Positions 22,405 through 32,738 of a DNA stretch of 64,000 nt are shown here, piece by piece (within the stretch, counting starts at the first letter, position 1; every line of letters starts with the position of its first letter). The DNA comes from Nematopogon swammerdamellus. Its lineage: Eukaryota; Arthropoda; Insecta; Lepidoptera; Adelidae. Below the pieces are notes generated by a model. The model was not told the origin of the DNA. It saw nothing but the letters and a program-made list of their open reading frames with translations, and did not search any database. The stretch covers positions 17,453,395 through 17,517,394 of the forward strand of contig OX336345.1 of NCBI GenBank assembly GCA_946902875.1. The letters are read 5' to 3'. The translations under genes and the position numbers were made by a program.

Positions 22405-22675
22405 CAGCGGGGTAATGCCGCAAGTGTTCTAGGAACCCCCCATGACTCCCTTCTTATATAACTAGGTGGTAGGGTTTAACCCGCCCGGGTTGGTACCACC
22501 GCACTGAATGATAGGTCGGTCGAAACGGCTATGTAAATGGTTTGTGTTTTCCGTCCAGTTCAGTGTAGCCGGCACGACCGAAGGGAAGCACTGACGTGGC
22601 ACCAAGTTCAACCCGGTGTTATGGGCTGACATCACGGATGTTGTAGGTGACGTGTCAGTTTCTATAAAAAAAAAG
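22405..22675 (+). mobile_element. SINE B-body with unusual 5' junction
   Basis: CTCCCTTCTTATATAACTAG to the A-tail is a B-body. Its head is replaced by unrelated sequence (CATCCAGCGGGGTAATGCCG) that I do not recognise. Confidence 0.75.
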
Positions 22676-23924
22676 GAACATTTGAAAACGCCCCTTTTGA
22701 TAGTTATTTGTTTGTTAGGTAGGTTTTAATTCTTTAGTTAGTAGTATTACTTTTTTATATTTTGTGATAATAAATATGTTTTGAATGGTTTATAGCTAAA
22801 AGGAATGACATAAAAACATAAATTTAAATTTTATAAAATCCTACAACGAACGTATAATTTAAGGAAATAACAAGGAAAGTTGATTGAAAATGCTCTGTAG
22901 TCGGACGTGTATAGAAGGATTCGAATAGACAGGAAGGAAGGGCCCGACTGCAGCTTCATCAACTTTCCTTCTTTTTTCGTAGACGGTTTTTTTTCTAATT
23001 CAATCGTGTTCGAAGCCGCGGCCAATAGTTTGGAGTTACAAATATATTATTATCTCCGTCACACTTATGGACAGACATGCAAATCCAATATCGACGCACC
23101 TATCTCTTTAGATAAAGTTACATTATATGCACTTTTATTGTTGTTTATTGTTTATTGATCATTACATCAGTCGTTGTCACAATTTGTTCTACCCACGAAT
23201 AAGAACCGGCAATAAACTTCGCAGAGTATTTTTTTGGCATTGGAAATGTCTTTTCGATCGCTTCAGCATAGTCCCCGATTTTCAGCGAGAGTGCGAATTC
23301 GCCCTGGTGTCGTGAGTTTTAAGGCTACGTAGATATTTAGGGTGTCAAATGACGCGTATCGACGAGGGCTACAAGTTGGAGAAAAATAAAATTAAAAAAG
23401 TTTGAGAGTTTTTGAGAAAATCGCAAAAAAAAACACTTAAAATTGCCGTTTTTAGGGGGTTTAAAAAGGGCACTTTTAAACATATTTCTAAAATATATAT
23501 TTAAACTTTTATATTTTTGTATTGTAGACTGACTCAATATTTAGAGACGTTTTTTTTTATTGTTTGAAAAAAAAGTGAAAACTTTGGGAATTACGATTTT
23601 TTTTTCCGTTACGCGAGTTACGAGTCTTATTTATCTTGCAGTGTGAGTAGTTAAAATGGTTTTCATGTATGCATGCATATTTGAACATTAAGAATTTAAA
23701 TTTTTTTATTTAATTTTTCACAATTTTTGTAAATTTTCCCAAATTGACATATTTCAATTTGAATACGCCCTAAAAGTCATTTTCAATGTACCCGATGGTC
23801 ATGTAATGCATGAGATCTGTGAATTTTTTTCATAAATATTACAAAAATATTTTACTGACTAGCCACATAATTAAATCGTCTACATATGAAAACGTACCTA
23901 GTTCTATGTTTTTGAATTATTTTT
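22676..23924. other. Gene-free AT-rich stretch
   Basis: No recognised feature. The 83-residue frame (22907-23158) lacks family motifs; a purely T-rich context makes coding unlikely. Confidence 0.4.
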
Positions 23925-24105
23925 GTCTGTATAAATATTGATGAGCAAACACTCCTTATTTGATGCATCTGTTGCGTTGTTACTTGTCAGTCGTGCGGTG
24001 TAGTTCAGTTGGTGAACTGGTGTACTGTTTCCAGCGGGTTTGCGGTTCGGTGCACCGCGTACTTCCTCCGGCGCTTCATCTCTGGACGCTGCTGTAAGGT
24101 AAGGA
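23925..24105 (+). promoter_or_regulatory. Possible promoter and 5' exon, or tRNA-like relic
   Basis: TATAAATA lies at about 23931 and a less AT-rich block (about 23985-24093) ends at GCTGTAAGGTAAGG, a possible splice donor. Within it GCGGTGT...GCACCGC and GTTC/GAAC could form tRNA-like stems around TAGTTCAGTTGG and GGTTCGGTGCACC, but the anticodon arm does not fold well. I cannot choose between these readings. Confidence 0.2.
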
Positions 24106-24336
24106 TATTTGCTTTATATTCTACAGAAAATAAGTACTGTAGTTCTAGTTAGTTATAGGAGTGTGAAAATCACGAGGCAAAATAATGAAATTTATACAGA
24201 GGAAGTAGCATTAATTACACTTTTGGTGATAATTGGAAATATTTGAGGACATTATTAACAAAACATAAAGACATATTAACCCCCAATCGAAAGACGGAAC
24301 ACTAAGAAAATTTAAAACATGTATAATATATTCTTA
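24106..24336. other. No recognised feature
   Basis: Gene-free AT-rich sequence. Confidence 0.4.
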
Positions 24337-24575
24337 CCTTCCCTTCTTACCTTACTAGGTGGTAGGGTTTATCCCGGCCGGATTGGTACCACCGCACTGA
24401 GCGAAACGTCGATCGAAACGGCTATGTAAATAGTTCGTGTTTTCCTTCCAGTTCAGTGTAGCCGACGTGAAATGAAGGGAAGCACTGACATGGCACCTAG
24501 TTCACCCGGTGTTATGGGCTAACAACACGAATGTTGTAGGTGATTAAGCCAACCGTGTCAGTTTCCATTAAAAAA
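24337..24575 (+). mobile_element. SINE B-body, headless
   Basis: CTTCCCTTCTTACCTTACTA through CAACCGTGTCAGTTTCCATT and a short A-tail. The head is missing. Confidence 0.8.
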
Positions 24576-24624
24576 TGGTTTTTTAATAGGTTTTTATGGG
24601 TTTTTTTAATATTAGAAAATTTAC

Positions 24625-24775
24625 GGTCTTACGTTCGTCTCCGAGCTATGTGGCTCAACGTTTCGGGCCAAACGTATGGCCCATCTTCATGAGAGCTCTG
24701 CCCGGTGCAACGGTTGAGCCGAAACGTCAAGCCTCGTAGCTAAGAGACGACCGTGAGTAAAAATACGCAAAATTT
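24625..24775. repeat. Short inverted-repeat element
   Basis: GTCTCCGAGCTATGTGGCTC (about 24640) and the complement of GAGCCGAAACGTCAAGCCTC/GTAGCTAAGAGACGACCGTG (about 24715-24755) are diverged inverted arms of about 40 bp. A related piece is at 62.53 kb. Confidence 0.5.
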
Positions 24776-24779
24776 TGCG

Positions 24780-25010
24780 ATTTTCAACCGACTTTCAAAA
24801 AGGAGGGGGTTCTCAATTCGTCTGTTGTTTTGTTTGTTTTTTGTTTGTTTGTATGTTACCTGATTTCTCCGCCAATTCTCGACCGATTTTAATGATTATT
24901 TTTTCATGAGTAGGGTATATCTCAGGGGTGGTCATTTCATAAATGTCATGAAAGAACACCACCCCTAAGTGTGGAAAATTAAGGGAATAACACTTCCACA
25001 CTGAGGAATT
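24780..25010 (+). repeat. Lepidopteran-type repeat (AACCGACTTTCAAAAAGGAG)
   Basis: AACCGACTTTCAAAAAGGAG, GGGTTCTCAATTCGTCTG and CTCGACCGATTTTAATGATT are a pattern I know from many moth and butterfly introns. Class unknown. Confidence 0.5.
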
Positions 25011-25080
25011 TTTCAATCACCCACTTCCCGTCAACCGATTTGTAATATTATGTGATATTACTAAAAAGAGTGAAATAAAA

Positions 25081-25262
25081 AACACTGTTTTAAGAAAACA
25101 TTGAAACGACTTCTAACCCTAAAAAGTATTAAATAATATTTTGAAAGCACATGTAACCTTTTGTGCTTTTTTACCGCCTTCTACTCAAGATCAAAATATT
25201 ATTGAATACTTTTTAGGGTTTGATTGAAGTCGGTTCAATGTTTTTTGAACAGTTTTTTATAT
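25081..25262. repeat. Inverted-repeat MITE-like element
   Basis: About 25097-25145 and 25193-25245 are inverted: CCCTAAAAAGTATTAAATAA against the complement of TTATTGAATACTTTTTAGGG, with outer AACATTGAAACGACTTC/GAAGTCGGTTCAATGTT. A related single arm appears at 42.95-43.06 kb. Confidence 0.6.
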
Positions 25263-25299
25263 GTAAGACTCATTTTCTACAACATCAATACTAATAAAT

Positions 25300-25603
25300 A
25301 AGTACCTAATCAATCAGTAAGGGAAATACTATAGGCACTACTAATAATAAATCTGTAAGGGATGGTCATGGAGTAAGTTACTTTGTTTTGTGAGATACTG
25401 CGTTTGTAGAATCTATGTATTTAACTAAAACGAAATTGACGATTTTTAGAAATATTTTGTGTATGTATGTATGTATATTCCACCATAACTCTTAAACCGA
25501 TCATCCGAATTCCATGATAGTACAAGCACATTTAACTATACGTGACACAGGATAGGATTATAAGCACTAATTTCACGCGAGCGGAGCCGCGGGCAAAAGC
25601 TAG
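25300..25603 (+). mobile_element. Helitron-like non-autonomous element, 5' end altered
   Basis: ACTACTAATAATAAATCTGT near the start, ATTCCACCATAACTCTTAAA in the middle, and the end GCCGCGGGCAAAAGCTAG at 25603 followed by T. A 3' CTAG directly before T is the Helitron rule. The full relative is at 37670-38057. Confidence 0.65.
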
Positions 25604-26040
25604 TAAATATATAAATGTATCGTACCTATAACCGAAACTTCGTAATGTTACGTAAGTATAATCAAAATAATGCCTTCATAGTCATAAATTGCAATTTTTC
25701 ACCGTAGGAGAATAATTGTATGGGGGAAATACAAAATTAAAAATAATACATATTTTCTATACATGTATATTATACATATTATTATTTTTATACATTTAAA
25801 AGTATATACATATTTTTTTTTTTATTTTCTCTGCATGCCCTTCTCTTAATTAAAGAGTCACAAAACAGGTACGAATACGTAAAAATAATAATATTGTTTT
25901 CTAAATAACACTTCGACAAAAGTGTTTTTATGTTATTAATCTTAATTATTTTTTCTTTCCGTGATTAGAGTGCTTATTTGTTTGACATAAATATATTTAT
26001 TTAATGTTTGAAATTATTAATTTACATAACGCATAATTTT
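25604..26040. other. Gene-free AT-rich stretch
   Basis: Includes a run of (TATACAT)-like sequence near 25745-25815. Nothing recognised. Confidence 0.45.
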
Positions 26041-26044
26041 TAAA

Positions 26045-26315
26045 TGTTTTTTTATGTACACCAGCATGGGTAGTTGTGCCGAGAGACCAATGTTGCAGTC
26101 GACATAGCCAAAATCACCTCTCCTCGCGAAACCACGCTCAGTTAGGTGCCATGCCAGCAGATTTGCGGACTGTTGCTAGGCTGTCTATGTCTAGCCCGTT
26201 AATACGACGCTTGAAGACACCCAGGTTAAAGGATTCAGGAAATACACTCGCCGGTTGACAGTTCCACACACTAGCGGTGCGACAAAGAAACTATTTACAA
26301 TTTATTATGCTGTAC
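26045..26315 (-). mobile_element. L3 LINE, carboxy end and 3' UTR
   Basis: The minus strand encodes LCRTASVWNCQPASVFPESF, NLGVFKRRINGLD and LATVRKSAGMAPN then stop, followed by the 3' UTR and A-tail (T run at 26047-26054). This is the best L3 copy. Truncated at its 5' side. Confidence 0.75.
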
Positions 26316-26506
26316 TGTGTGGCCCAAAATTAAATAAAGAATTTCAATTTGAAATTCTTCTTCGTGAATTCTCGGCCTTTTGCTCAAATGAAATTATTTC
26401 ATAACCGTTATCTGGTGTGTTATCTACTTAGCAATATCTAGGTTTTAGCTGATAAGAAGCCTTCAAATACAAATGGCATCATCCAACGACCTCGAACTGA
26501 AATATC

Positions 26507-27115
26507 CGAGCGGTGATGGCTTAGACTCTTGATATCAAGATTCCGAGATTCGATTCTGGCCGACATGCACCAATGAGTTTTTTTCTGACGAAATAATTTA
26601 CGTGCATACCTAACCTACAGTTCCCTCAAAACTTAAATGCCGCTCGATCTACCTGCGCAGTCAACGAATTTTAGGTCATCACTCGTAGATCATAGGGTAG
26701 ACAAATTGTTTCACTGCACATGCGCGAACCCAAGATGCGAGTGACATTAAAGTCTACCCTATGTTCTACGAATTATGACCTAAAATTCGTTGACTGCGCA
26801 GGTAGGTGAGCGGCAGTTAAGTTTTGAGAGGACTGTACACTTGCTGCTTCACCATTCGGAACCGGTGTAGAACTGTAGGTCCCTTCCCTTGCCCCTTACT
26901 AGGAGGTAGGCTCTTTTAGCCTACTGGGTTGCTACCACCGTACTGGATGTAAGATGGCCGCATAGCAGCCTCGGTTGTGTTCTCTTCTAGCCCAGTATAG
27001 CCAGCAGTCCAAAGGGAAGTCTCCGGTATGGCACCTACCTTGTGATGGTGATATTGGCTGGTCGGAGCATATGCTTTGGTCCTCTGACTCAGCCATCCAT
27101 ACCGCATTGCCGCAA
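26507..27115 (+). mobile_element. tRNA-head / A-body SINE, split by a MITE
   Basis: The left part (26507-26617) has a decayed tRNA-head (GATTCGATTCTGG as box B) and CACCAATGAGTTTTTTTCTG...CGTGCATACC. The right part (26838-27115) resumes with TTGCTGCTTCACCATTCGGA, ACCGGTGTAGAACTGTAGGT, then the A-body through GGTCGGAGCATATGC. Other copies (54.42 kb) show TACACCTGCTGCTTC uninterrupted. Confidence 0.8.
26618..26835. mobile_element. 218-bp MITE with TA target duplication inside a SINE
   Basis: Arms of about 84 bp at 26618-26702 and 26752-26835: CAGTTCCCTCAAAACTTAAA and its complement TTAAGTTTTGAGAGGACTG. TA flanks both sides (26616-26617, 26836-26837). The host SINE continues on both sides, which defines the insertion. 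TA duplication plus a CAGT start suggests a Tc1/mariner-type origin. Confidence 0.88.
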
Positions 27116-27625
27116 AATGTGGCGACGAGCCACCCATAAGGTGTCCAACGACGCCTATGGACATTGGGTCGCATTCTAGGGTTCCGAATGCCTTGCTGAC
27201 CTGACAGGTGCCCATTCATGCCTCTCTTGAAGGCCCCGAGACTGTACGTGGGGAGAAATATGTGGGCAGGGTTAGCGTTCCAGAGTTTACCCGTTCTGAG
27301 GAGGAAAGATCTGCAGAACCGATTGGTACATGCATCCGCGGTAAGTCCAGCGTGTAGGGATGCAATCCCTGTCTAGTGTGCATTGTGGGGAAGTCAAATA
27401 GTTCCTCCGAGTACTCCCTATGAAATAAGCGATGCAATAGAACAAACTTCGGGCACCGACATCCCTAAGAAGTAGCAGTGGTTCCTAGATCGCGGGACAC
27501 CTTGAGGTCACCCACTAGTCGCACGGCTCGACGCTGGATCGAGTCCAGAGACGCAAGCTGGTATTTAGCTGAGCCATCCCACAAGTGCGACCATTACTCC
27601 AAGCAGGACCTATCTGCGATTTATC
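27116..27625 (-). mobile_element. L1 LINE, longer 3' part
   Basis: Minus strand: near 27540 LDSIQRRAVRL-like sequence is visible through a disturbed frame, then SIASFHREYSEELFD, GLHPYTLDLPRM, and the L1 end in mixed frames, followed by MNGHLSGQQGIRNPRMRPNV. Several frameshifts; no catalytic motif in the retained part. Confidence 0.75.
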
Positions 27626-27775
27626 CCATAATACCAATATTGTTGAATGTGTCCTCTCGCAGCTCACTGCATATTATACTACAAGCTAAAACTTGGGGTA
27701 GGTAACTTTCACAGTATGTAGGTAAGTACAGGAAAAGTTTTGAAACTATGGTTTCCGGTTCGGACCTCGTATATA

Positions 27776-28622
27776 CAGGGTGTTCAGCACATGCACCGAT
27801 AAATTTTTTTTGTAGGTAAGTGGGGTCATTTGCAACGTTTTGACCCATGATACCTTTTGTCAGATGTCACGTGGTACCGAGATACGATTTTTTTTCTTTA
27901 TTTTTGAAAATTACCAAAATCACAGCTATAAACCCTTGTAACTTTTTTGTTTATGATTGTATCAGCACAAAATAAAATTTATTGAATTTTACAATGTATC
28001 ATTGTTCTAGAAAAAATAATATTTCATAAATTTAATACCATGAAAAGGTTTTATGACCTCCCAGAGTCCCGAGAACGAGAAAAATTTGTGACAGAATCTT
28101 AATTTCTTAATTCATTAAAAAAAAACTAACAGCAATTGAGTGCTTCATTTTCTTTCAAAAAGTTCGCTAGTTTACGCCCTTTACAACGGTATACCACATG
28201 TCATACAAATAATTCACTATGTGGTCAAAATTGGGCACAGAGACAAAACAGAACGACAACACGGACACTAATCGGTGGTCGCTTCCCGTATTGAGAGCGT
28301 TTTCAAGAGCATTTTCAAATTTAGAACATGTACCGGTCGCGCGGGCACCCTTGCAAATTATCCCTTATTTTGTCGTTCTGTTCTGTCTCTGCGTTACATA
28401 CATCGTAAAATTCAATAAATTTTAGTTCGTGCTGATAAAATCATAAACAAAAAAGTTACAAGGGTTTAAAGCTGGGATTTTGGTAATTTTTAAAAATAAA
28501 GAAAAAAAATCGTATCTCGATACCACGTGACATCTGCCAAAAGGTATCATGGGTCAAAACGTTGCAAAAGACCCCACTTACCTACAAAAAAAAAATTGTC
28601 GGTTCATGTGCCGAACACCCTG
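27776..28622. mobile_element. 847-bp TIR element, TA target duplication, no transposase
   Basis: The ends are inverted over about 210 bp: CAGGGTGTTCAGCACATG at 27776 and CATGTGCCGAACACCCTG ending at 28622, sharing GTAGGTAAGTGGGGTC and AACGTTTTGACCCATGATAC further in. TA is on both sides (27774-27775, 28623-28624). A second inner pair, GAGACAAAACAGAACGACAA (about 28238) and TTGTCGTTCTGTTCTGTCTC, lies between them. Frames inside are shadows. Confidence 0.88.
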
Positions 28623-28624
28623 TA

Positions 28625-29061
28625 TTTTGTGCAGTCACTGCTCACCGTTACCTTGAAAAGAAACAAGGAAACATGTTTACAAAACGTACGGTCTTATGGT
28701 TTGGTCTTACGTAAGAATATATAATGAGCATGTTGTTTAATACTATTACGTCTTAATGTTAGATGAATCATGAGAATCCGTCAATATAATCACATGTCTT
28801 CATTATTGGATTTCTCACCGCCTGACCCCTGAGTTAACGAAGGTCACTAGGATTTATCGACATGTTTTATTCAGTCTACTGAAAATGGGTTTGGCAGATT
28901 CGATTAATGGCAGAAAACCAGCGCTACCCCAGCCTAACCTTCGATAACAATTTTGTCCGTCTACGGGTCTCACACGCTAAGCCAAATGCCCCTTTCGCAT
29001 TGAAGAAATGTTAGTGTGTTTTTGTTTTATTTCTTTTTAGGGATTATATAAATGATATGTT
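28625..29061. other. No recognised feature
   Basis: Gene-free. Confidence 0.4.
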
Positions 29062-29174
29062 TCAAGGTTAAGGCGCTTAACGACGCCCATGGACTTTCGG
29101 TCGGATGCGGAGGTTGCAAATGCTATGCCGACCTGACAGGGCACCTGTCCCATATCGAAGGACCCGAGATTGTA
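29062..29174 (-). mobile_element. L1 LINE 3' UTR fragment
   Basis: TAACGACGCCCATGGACTTT, CGGAGGTTGCAAATGCTATG, GAAGGACCCGAGATTGTA: L1 3' end in minus orientation, broken at 29174 by the next element. Confidence 0.7.
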
Positions 29175-29623
29175 AAGGGTTTTCCATTAAGAGCGCTCGA
29201 ACTTTGAAATTAAATAAAATGGACCAATTTTGGACGACATCTTCGCATAAATGGGGCTCAATTTCATGAAGAACGCGAGATGTTGGCCTTCAGGGCGGCA
29301 ATTGTCTGTGGTTTGTTTGCATAGACGTTTCACGTAGCCCCACAAAAAGTAGTCGAGCGGTGTTAAGTCACACGATCTCGGTGGCCAGTTGATGTCGCCA
29401 CCACGCGAGATGACAAAGCCCTCGAACTTCGCATCCAATAAATTTAATGTTTCCCGTGATAATAATAAATTTTAACTATTTCTACGCGTTGTTCAAGCGT
29501 GTAGCGTTCCATGGTGAAATGTCACGACTAAATATGTATTCCCGCCAAATTTTACAGCTGTCACTTTTCCAAGATGGCCGCTATACGTTGTCAAAGTTCA
29601 AGCGTTCCTATTGAAAAACCCTT
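29175..29623 (-). mobile_element. Internally deleted mariner-like (IS630/Tc1) transposon
   Basis: Terminal inverted repeats AAGGGTTTTCCATTAAGAGC (left) and the complement of AGCGTTCCTATTGAAAAACC (right), with TA on both sides. On the minus strand an amino end MERYTLEQRVEIVKIYY (from 29512) is followed after a deletion by DINWPPRSCDLTPLDYFLWG (about 29390), the region of the third catalytic acidic residue in this superfamily. Only about 449 bp remain, so the enzyme is lost. Confidence 0.85.
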
Positions 29624-29625
29624 TA

Positions 29626-30348
29626 CTTTGTCTTTAATTTAATTAAAAATTTGTCAAAAATCTGTCAACTCACTGTATAGGTGAGATACCTGCGCTGCAG
29701 CAGGGCGGAGCGGCTCGGTGCGTATTCTTTGTATGAAATTTAAGTACCTTGGCGACCGATCTTCGGTCGGATTTTTTTTTGGTAACGGATTTTCTCAGTG
29801 ACACCTATCTAGATAAACTTGGAAAATATAACATTATCTAAATACAAAATTTCATCTAGGGCCGCTTGCGAGAAATATATACGAGTACAAGATATCTATT
29901 TAAAATATTATATACACAGGTGAAGTAAACTGCACTACGCGAGTACGCGACACAGCAATTCGTATTCGAACAATTTTGTGCCGCGACGTTCCGCGCGACG
30001 TACCTACCTAAGAATATAGAAAATATGAAAATTAAGTAGTTCCCCGAAGCAAAATCTAATAATAATTTACTATATTGGTACAAATTCCTCACAGTTTTTC
30101 TCATGTCTCATCAACACACAAATGTGTTGGATACTTCAGAGTAAAACTTTTTTGAAAAATCTTAGCGAAGCCTTGGACGAACGCTCGGGGCAAACGTGAA
30201 TCGTTGCTAGCTGTCATGTCAGTCTGTGTAATTACGCTCAACAACAAAAATATGACATAACCACGCCAATCATTAAGTTATTATTATTATTTTTTTGTGT
30301 ACATATACAGACAAAACATCGAAGTGAGTACCTATGTATAAAAATAAA
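29626..30348. other. No recognised feature
   Basis: Gene-free; a reversed 82-residue frame (29856-30104) has no motif. Confidence 0.4.
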
Positions 30349-30952
30349 CCGGCCAAGTGCGAGTCGGACTGGCGCACCGAGGGTTCCGTAGCATCACGTT
30401 ATTGGCTGATTTGTATTATTTGTCGTTTTACTTTAGAGTTTGCACTATAATCACAGCACGTTTGACGCTCGTATGTGTTATAGTTTTTAAAATAGAGCAA
30501 AAACAAGAAAAAGTTGAAAAAAAAACATGCTTCTTGTATGGGTTATATTTTTGTTTTTTTTTTATTATTATTTGTTAGTATATCCTTCATAATACATATT
30601 CTTTGAAAATTTCAACCAGCTACCTATTACGGTTCAAAAGATACAGCCCTTCCGCTGACTGCGGAGCGGTCAATATCGACCGCTAGAGCATGTAAATATA
30701 CAAACAAATACCATTTGTAGCTAGAATATTTATCTGTAAATACAATCCATTCGTTAGTTCATAAAGTTTCATGGAAAAATCTTCCAAAATGATTTTTTTT
30801 CTAGCACCTTCAGCTACACCAGGTGGGCGGGCGCCACCTGATGTAGGTGAAGGATTGTTTTGGTTAATGCTCCCAAAAGGTAGGACAGACAGACAGACGA
30901 CGGCGTAGGCTTAGTAATAGGGTCCTGTCCCGTACGGATACGGAACCCTAAA
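30349..30952 (+). repeat. CCGGCCAAGTGCGAGT-family repeat, long copy
   Basis: Starts CCGGCCAAGTGCGAGTCGGA, includes GGTTCCGTAGCATCACG, GAAAATTTCAACCAGCTACC and ATTACGGTTCAAAAGATACA, then about 200 extra bases (from about 30650, TCCGCTGACTGCGGAGCGGT) before GGACAGACAGACAGACG and TACGGAACCCTAAA. The extra block is absent from the 6.35-kb copy. Confidence 0.75.
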
Positions 30953-31207
30953 CATCCGTCAAGTCTGGCACTTAATGTTTGGTTTCATTTAGTTTTTGAT
31001 CAAGGTCAGCCGTAACTACAGACAGAATGTTTAGGCAACGAACTGATGTATAACAAATGGTGTCCTAGAAATTACCAAGAAAACCTAGTTTTCTTGCTAA
31101 TCGCCACAGAACAGCGATCGGAAGCCGTTTCCCAGCCGGCCGCCCCGCAGCAGTTCTTGCTGTGTTACATATTGTGGTATTTTTTGGATTTCAGGGAAAA
31201 GTATATT
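30953..31207. other. No recognised feature
   Basis: Gene-free. Confidence 0.4.
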
Positions 31208-31585
31208 GTCAGCCTCGGTAGCTCAGTGGTGCGGCCGGTCGACTGTTGTTAAGCGACGCTGAGCGCGGTCAGTACTTGGATGGGTGACCGCTCGACCGTT
31301 GGAGGCTGACCGTGGTTCGGATTCCACGTAAAACTGTAGGTCCCTTCCCTTCTTACCTAACTAGGTGGTAAGGTTTATCCCGGCCGGGCTGGTACCACCG
31401 CACTGACCGAAACGTCGGTCGAAACGACTACCTATGTAAATAGTTCGTGTTTTCCGTCCAGTTTAGTGTATCCGACATGAAATGAAGGGAAGCACTGACA
31501 TGGCACCTAGTTCACACGGTGTTATGGGCTGACATCACGGATGTTGTAGGTGATGTAGGCAACCGTGTCAGTTTCCATAAAAAAA
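31208..31585 (+). mobile_element. 5S-headed SINE, full length (best copy)
   Basis: The head 31208-31310 starts GTCAGCCTC and ends GAGGCTGAC, which are perfectly complementary, like helix I of 5S rRNA. Between them are TAGCTCAGTGGT (like a tRNA box A), GTTAAGCGACG and GCGCGGTCAG then GTACTTGGATGGGTGACCGC, which matches the box A to box C internal promoter of insect 5S rRNA. CGTGGTTCGGATTCCACG follows (like a tRNA box B). The body (TGTAGGTCCCTTCCCTTCTT to CCGTGTCAGTTTCCATA) and an A-tail complete it. Pol III transcription is inferred. Confidence 0.88.
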
Positions 31586-32282
31586 CTAATTATGTACCTA
31601 CCTATGTGAAATTGAGCTAATTTTGACATTCTGTGCCTCCAGTGAAAAAGGTTCCAAGTTTATAAAATATGTAGTTATTTGATTCACTCACTTCACATGT
31701 TTCAGCATTGCGCAAGCAAAAATCTTCGAATGACTCACGGTAAGGAAGGACCGTTGCGAACTCACGCCGCTAACTACATCTAACGGCTGAATTGGCGAAC
31801 AATTTTCGGAACTATTGTAACGCGCTCAAAGCCGTTCCGCTATTCGACAATAGATGTCGCTGCAAACAACAGATAATTTGCAATTTTTAACAATAGGTGT
31901 CGCTAGGAGGTTTTGCTTCGCATTTTGGTTTTGACCTTGTAGTATTAGTCGTTTTATATTTTTTCATAGCTTGTGCTAGGTAGGTACGAACGAAGGTATA
32001 TGAAAGCTCTACTAGAGGTAAGTGACCTATTATTTTTCTTAGAATTTGAAGCCAGAGTTTTATTAGAATTAGAGGCTGTATTTTTTACCGAATACTTACT
32101 TAGAACGATGACGAACTAAATGTTTTCTCTTCATGGTGCAATGTTGGCCCAATGAGGTCTAGTTTCGTTTGTTAATAAATTAAAATATTAGGCAATAATA
32201 AAAAAATTTTTTTTTTCCTATTTCTTAAGTTCTTTATTTTCGATCATTTCTATCGAATCTCAAATTTAGGTTGTTATTACCG
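31586..32282. other. No recognised feature
   Basis: Two short direct copies of CAATAGATGTCGCT / CAATAGGTGTCGCT at about 31848 and 31890; otherwise nothing. Confidence 0.4.
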
Positions 32283-32738
32283 TGTTGTCTGCATCTCTCC
32301 CCGTGCATGTCGTAAAAAGCGACTAAGGAATAAGGACAAGATATAAGGACAGACTAAGGAATAAGAAAGCGGCGGGTGGCCGAGTGGTTTGGGCATCGGC
32401 TTCTCATGCGAGAGGTCCGCGGTTCGAATCCCGTCGGCGTGTACCAATGAGTTTTTTCTGACGAAAAAATTTACGTGCATACCTACACCTTTGTGTATAC
32501 ATATGTATAATTAATGACAATAAATAATATTTTTCTTTCTTTCTTTCTCTACACCTGCTGCTTCAACGTTCTGAACCGGTGTAAAACCCTTGTTAAAAGT
32601 GTAGGTCCCTTCCCTTGCCCCTTACTAGGTGGTAGGCTCAAATTGTAGCCGACTGGATTGATACAACCGTACTGGATGTAAGATGGCCGCATAGCAGCCT
32701 CGGTTGTGTTCTCCTCTAGTCCAGTATAGCCAGCAATC

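Noticed and set aside
31208..31330. A 5S rRNA gene
   Set aside because: Only the internal promoter region and end pairing resemble 5S; length is about 103 and it is fused to a SINE body with A-tail.
32377..32450. A tRNA gene (box A and box B clear)
   Set aside because: Acceptor and anticodon stems do not close properly and it continues into a SINE body seen elsewhere; it is a SINE head.
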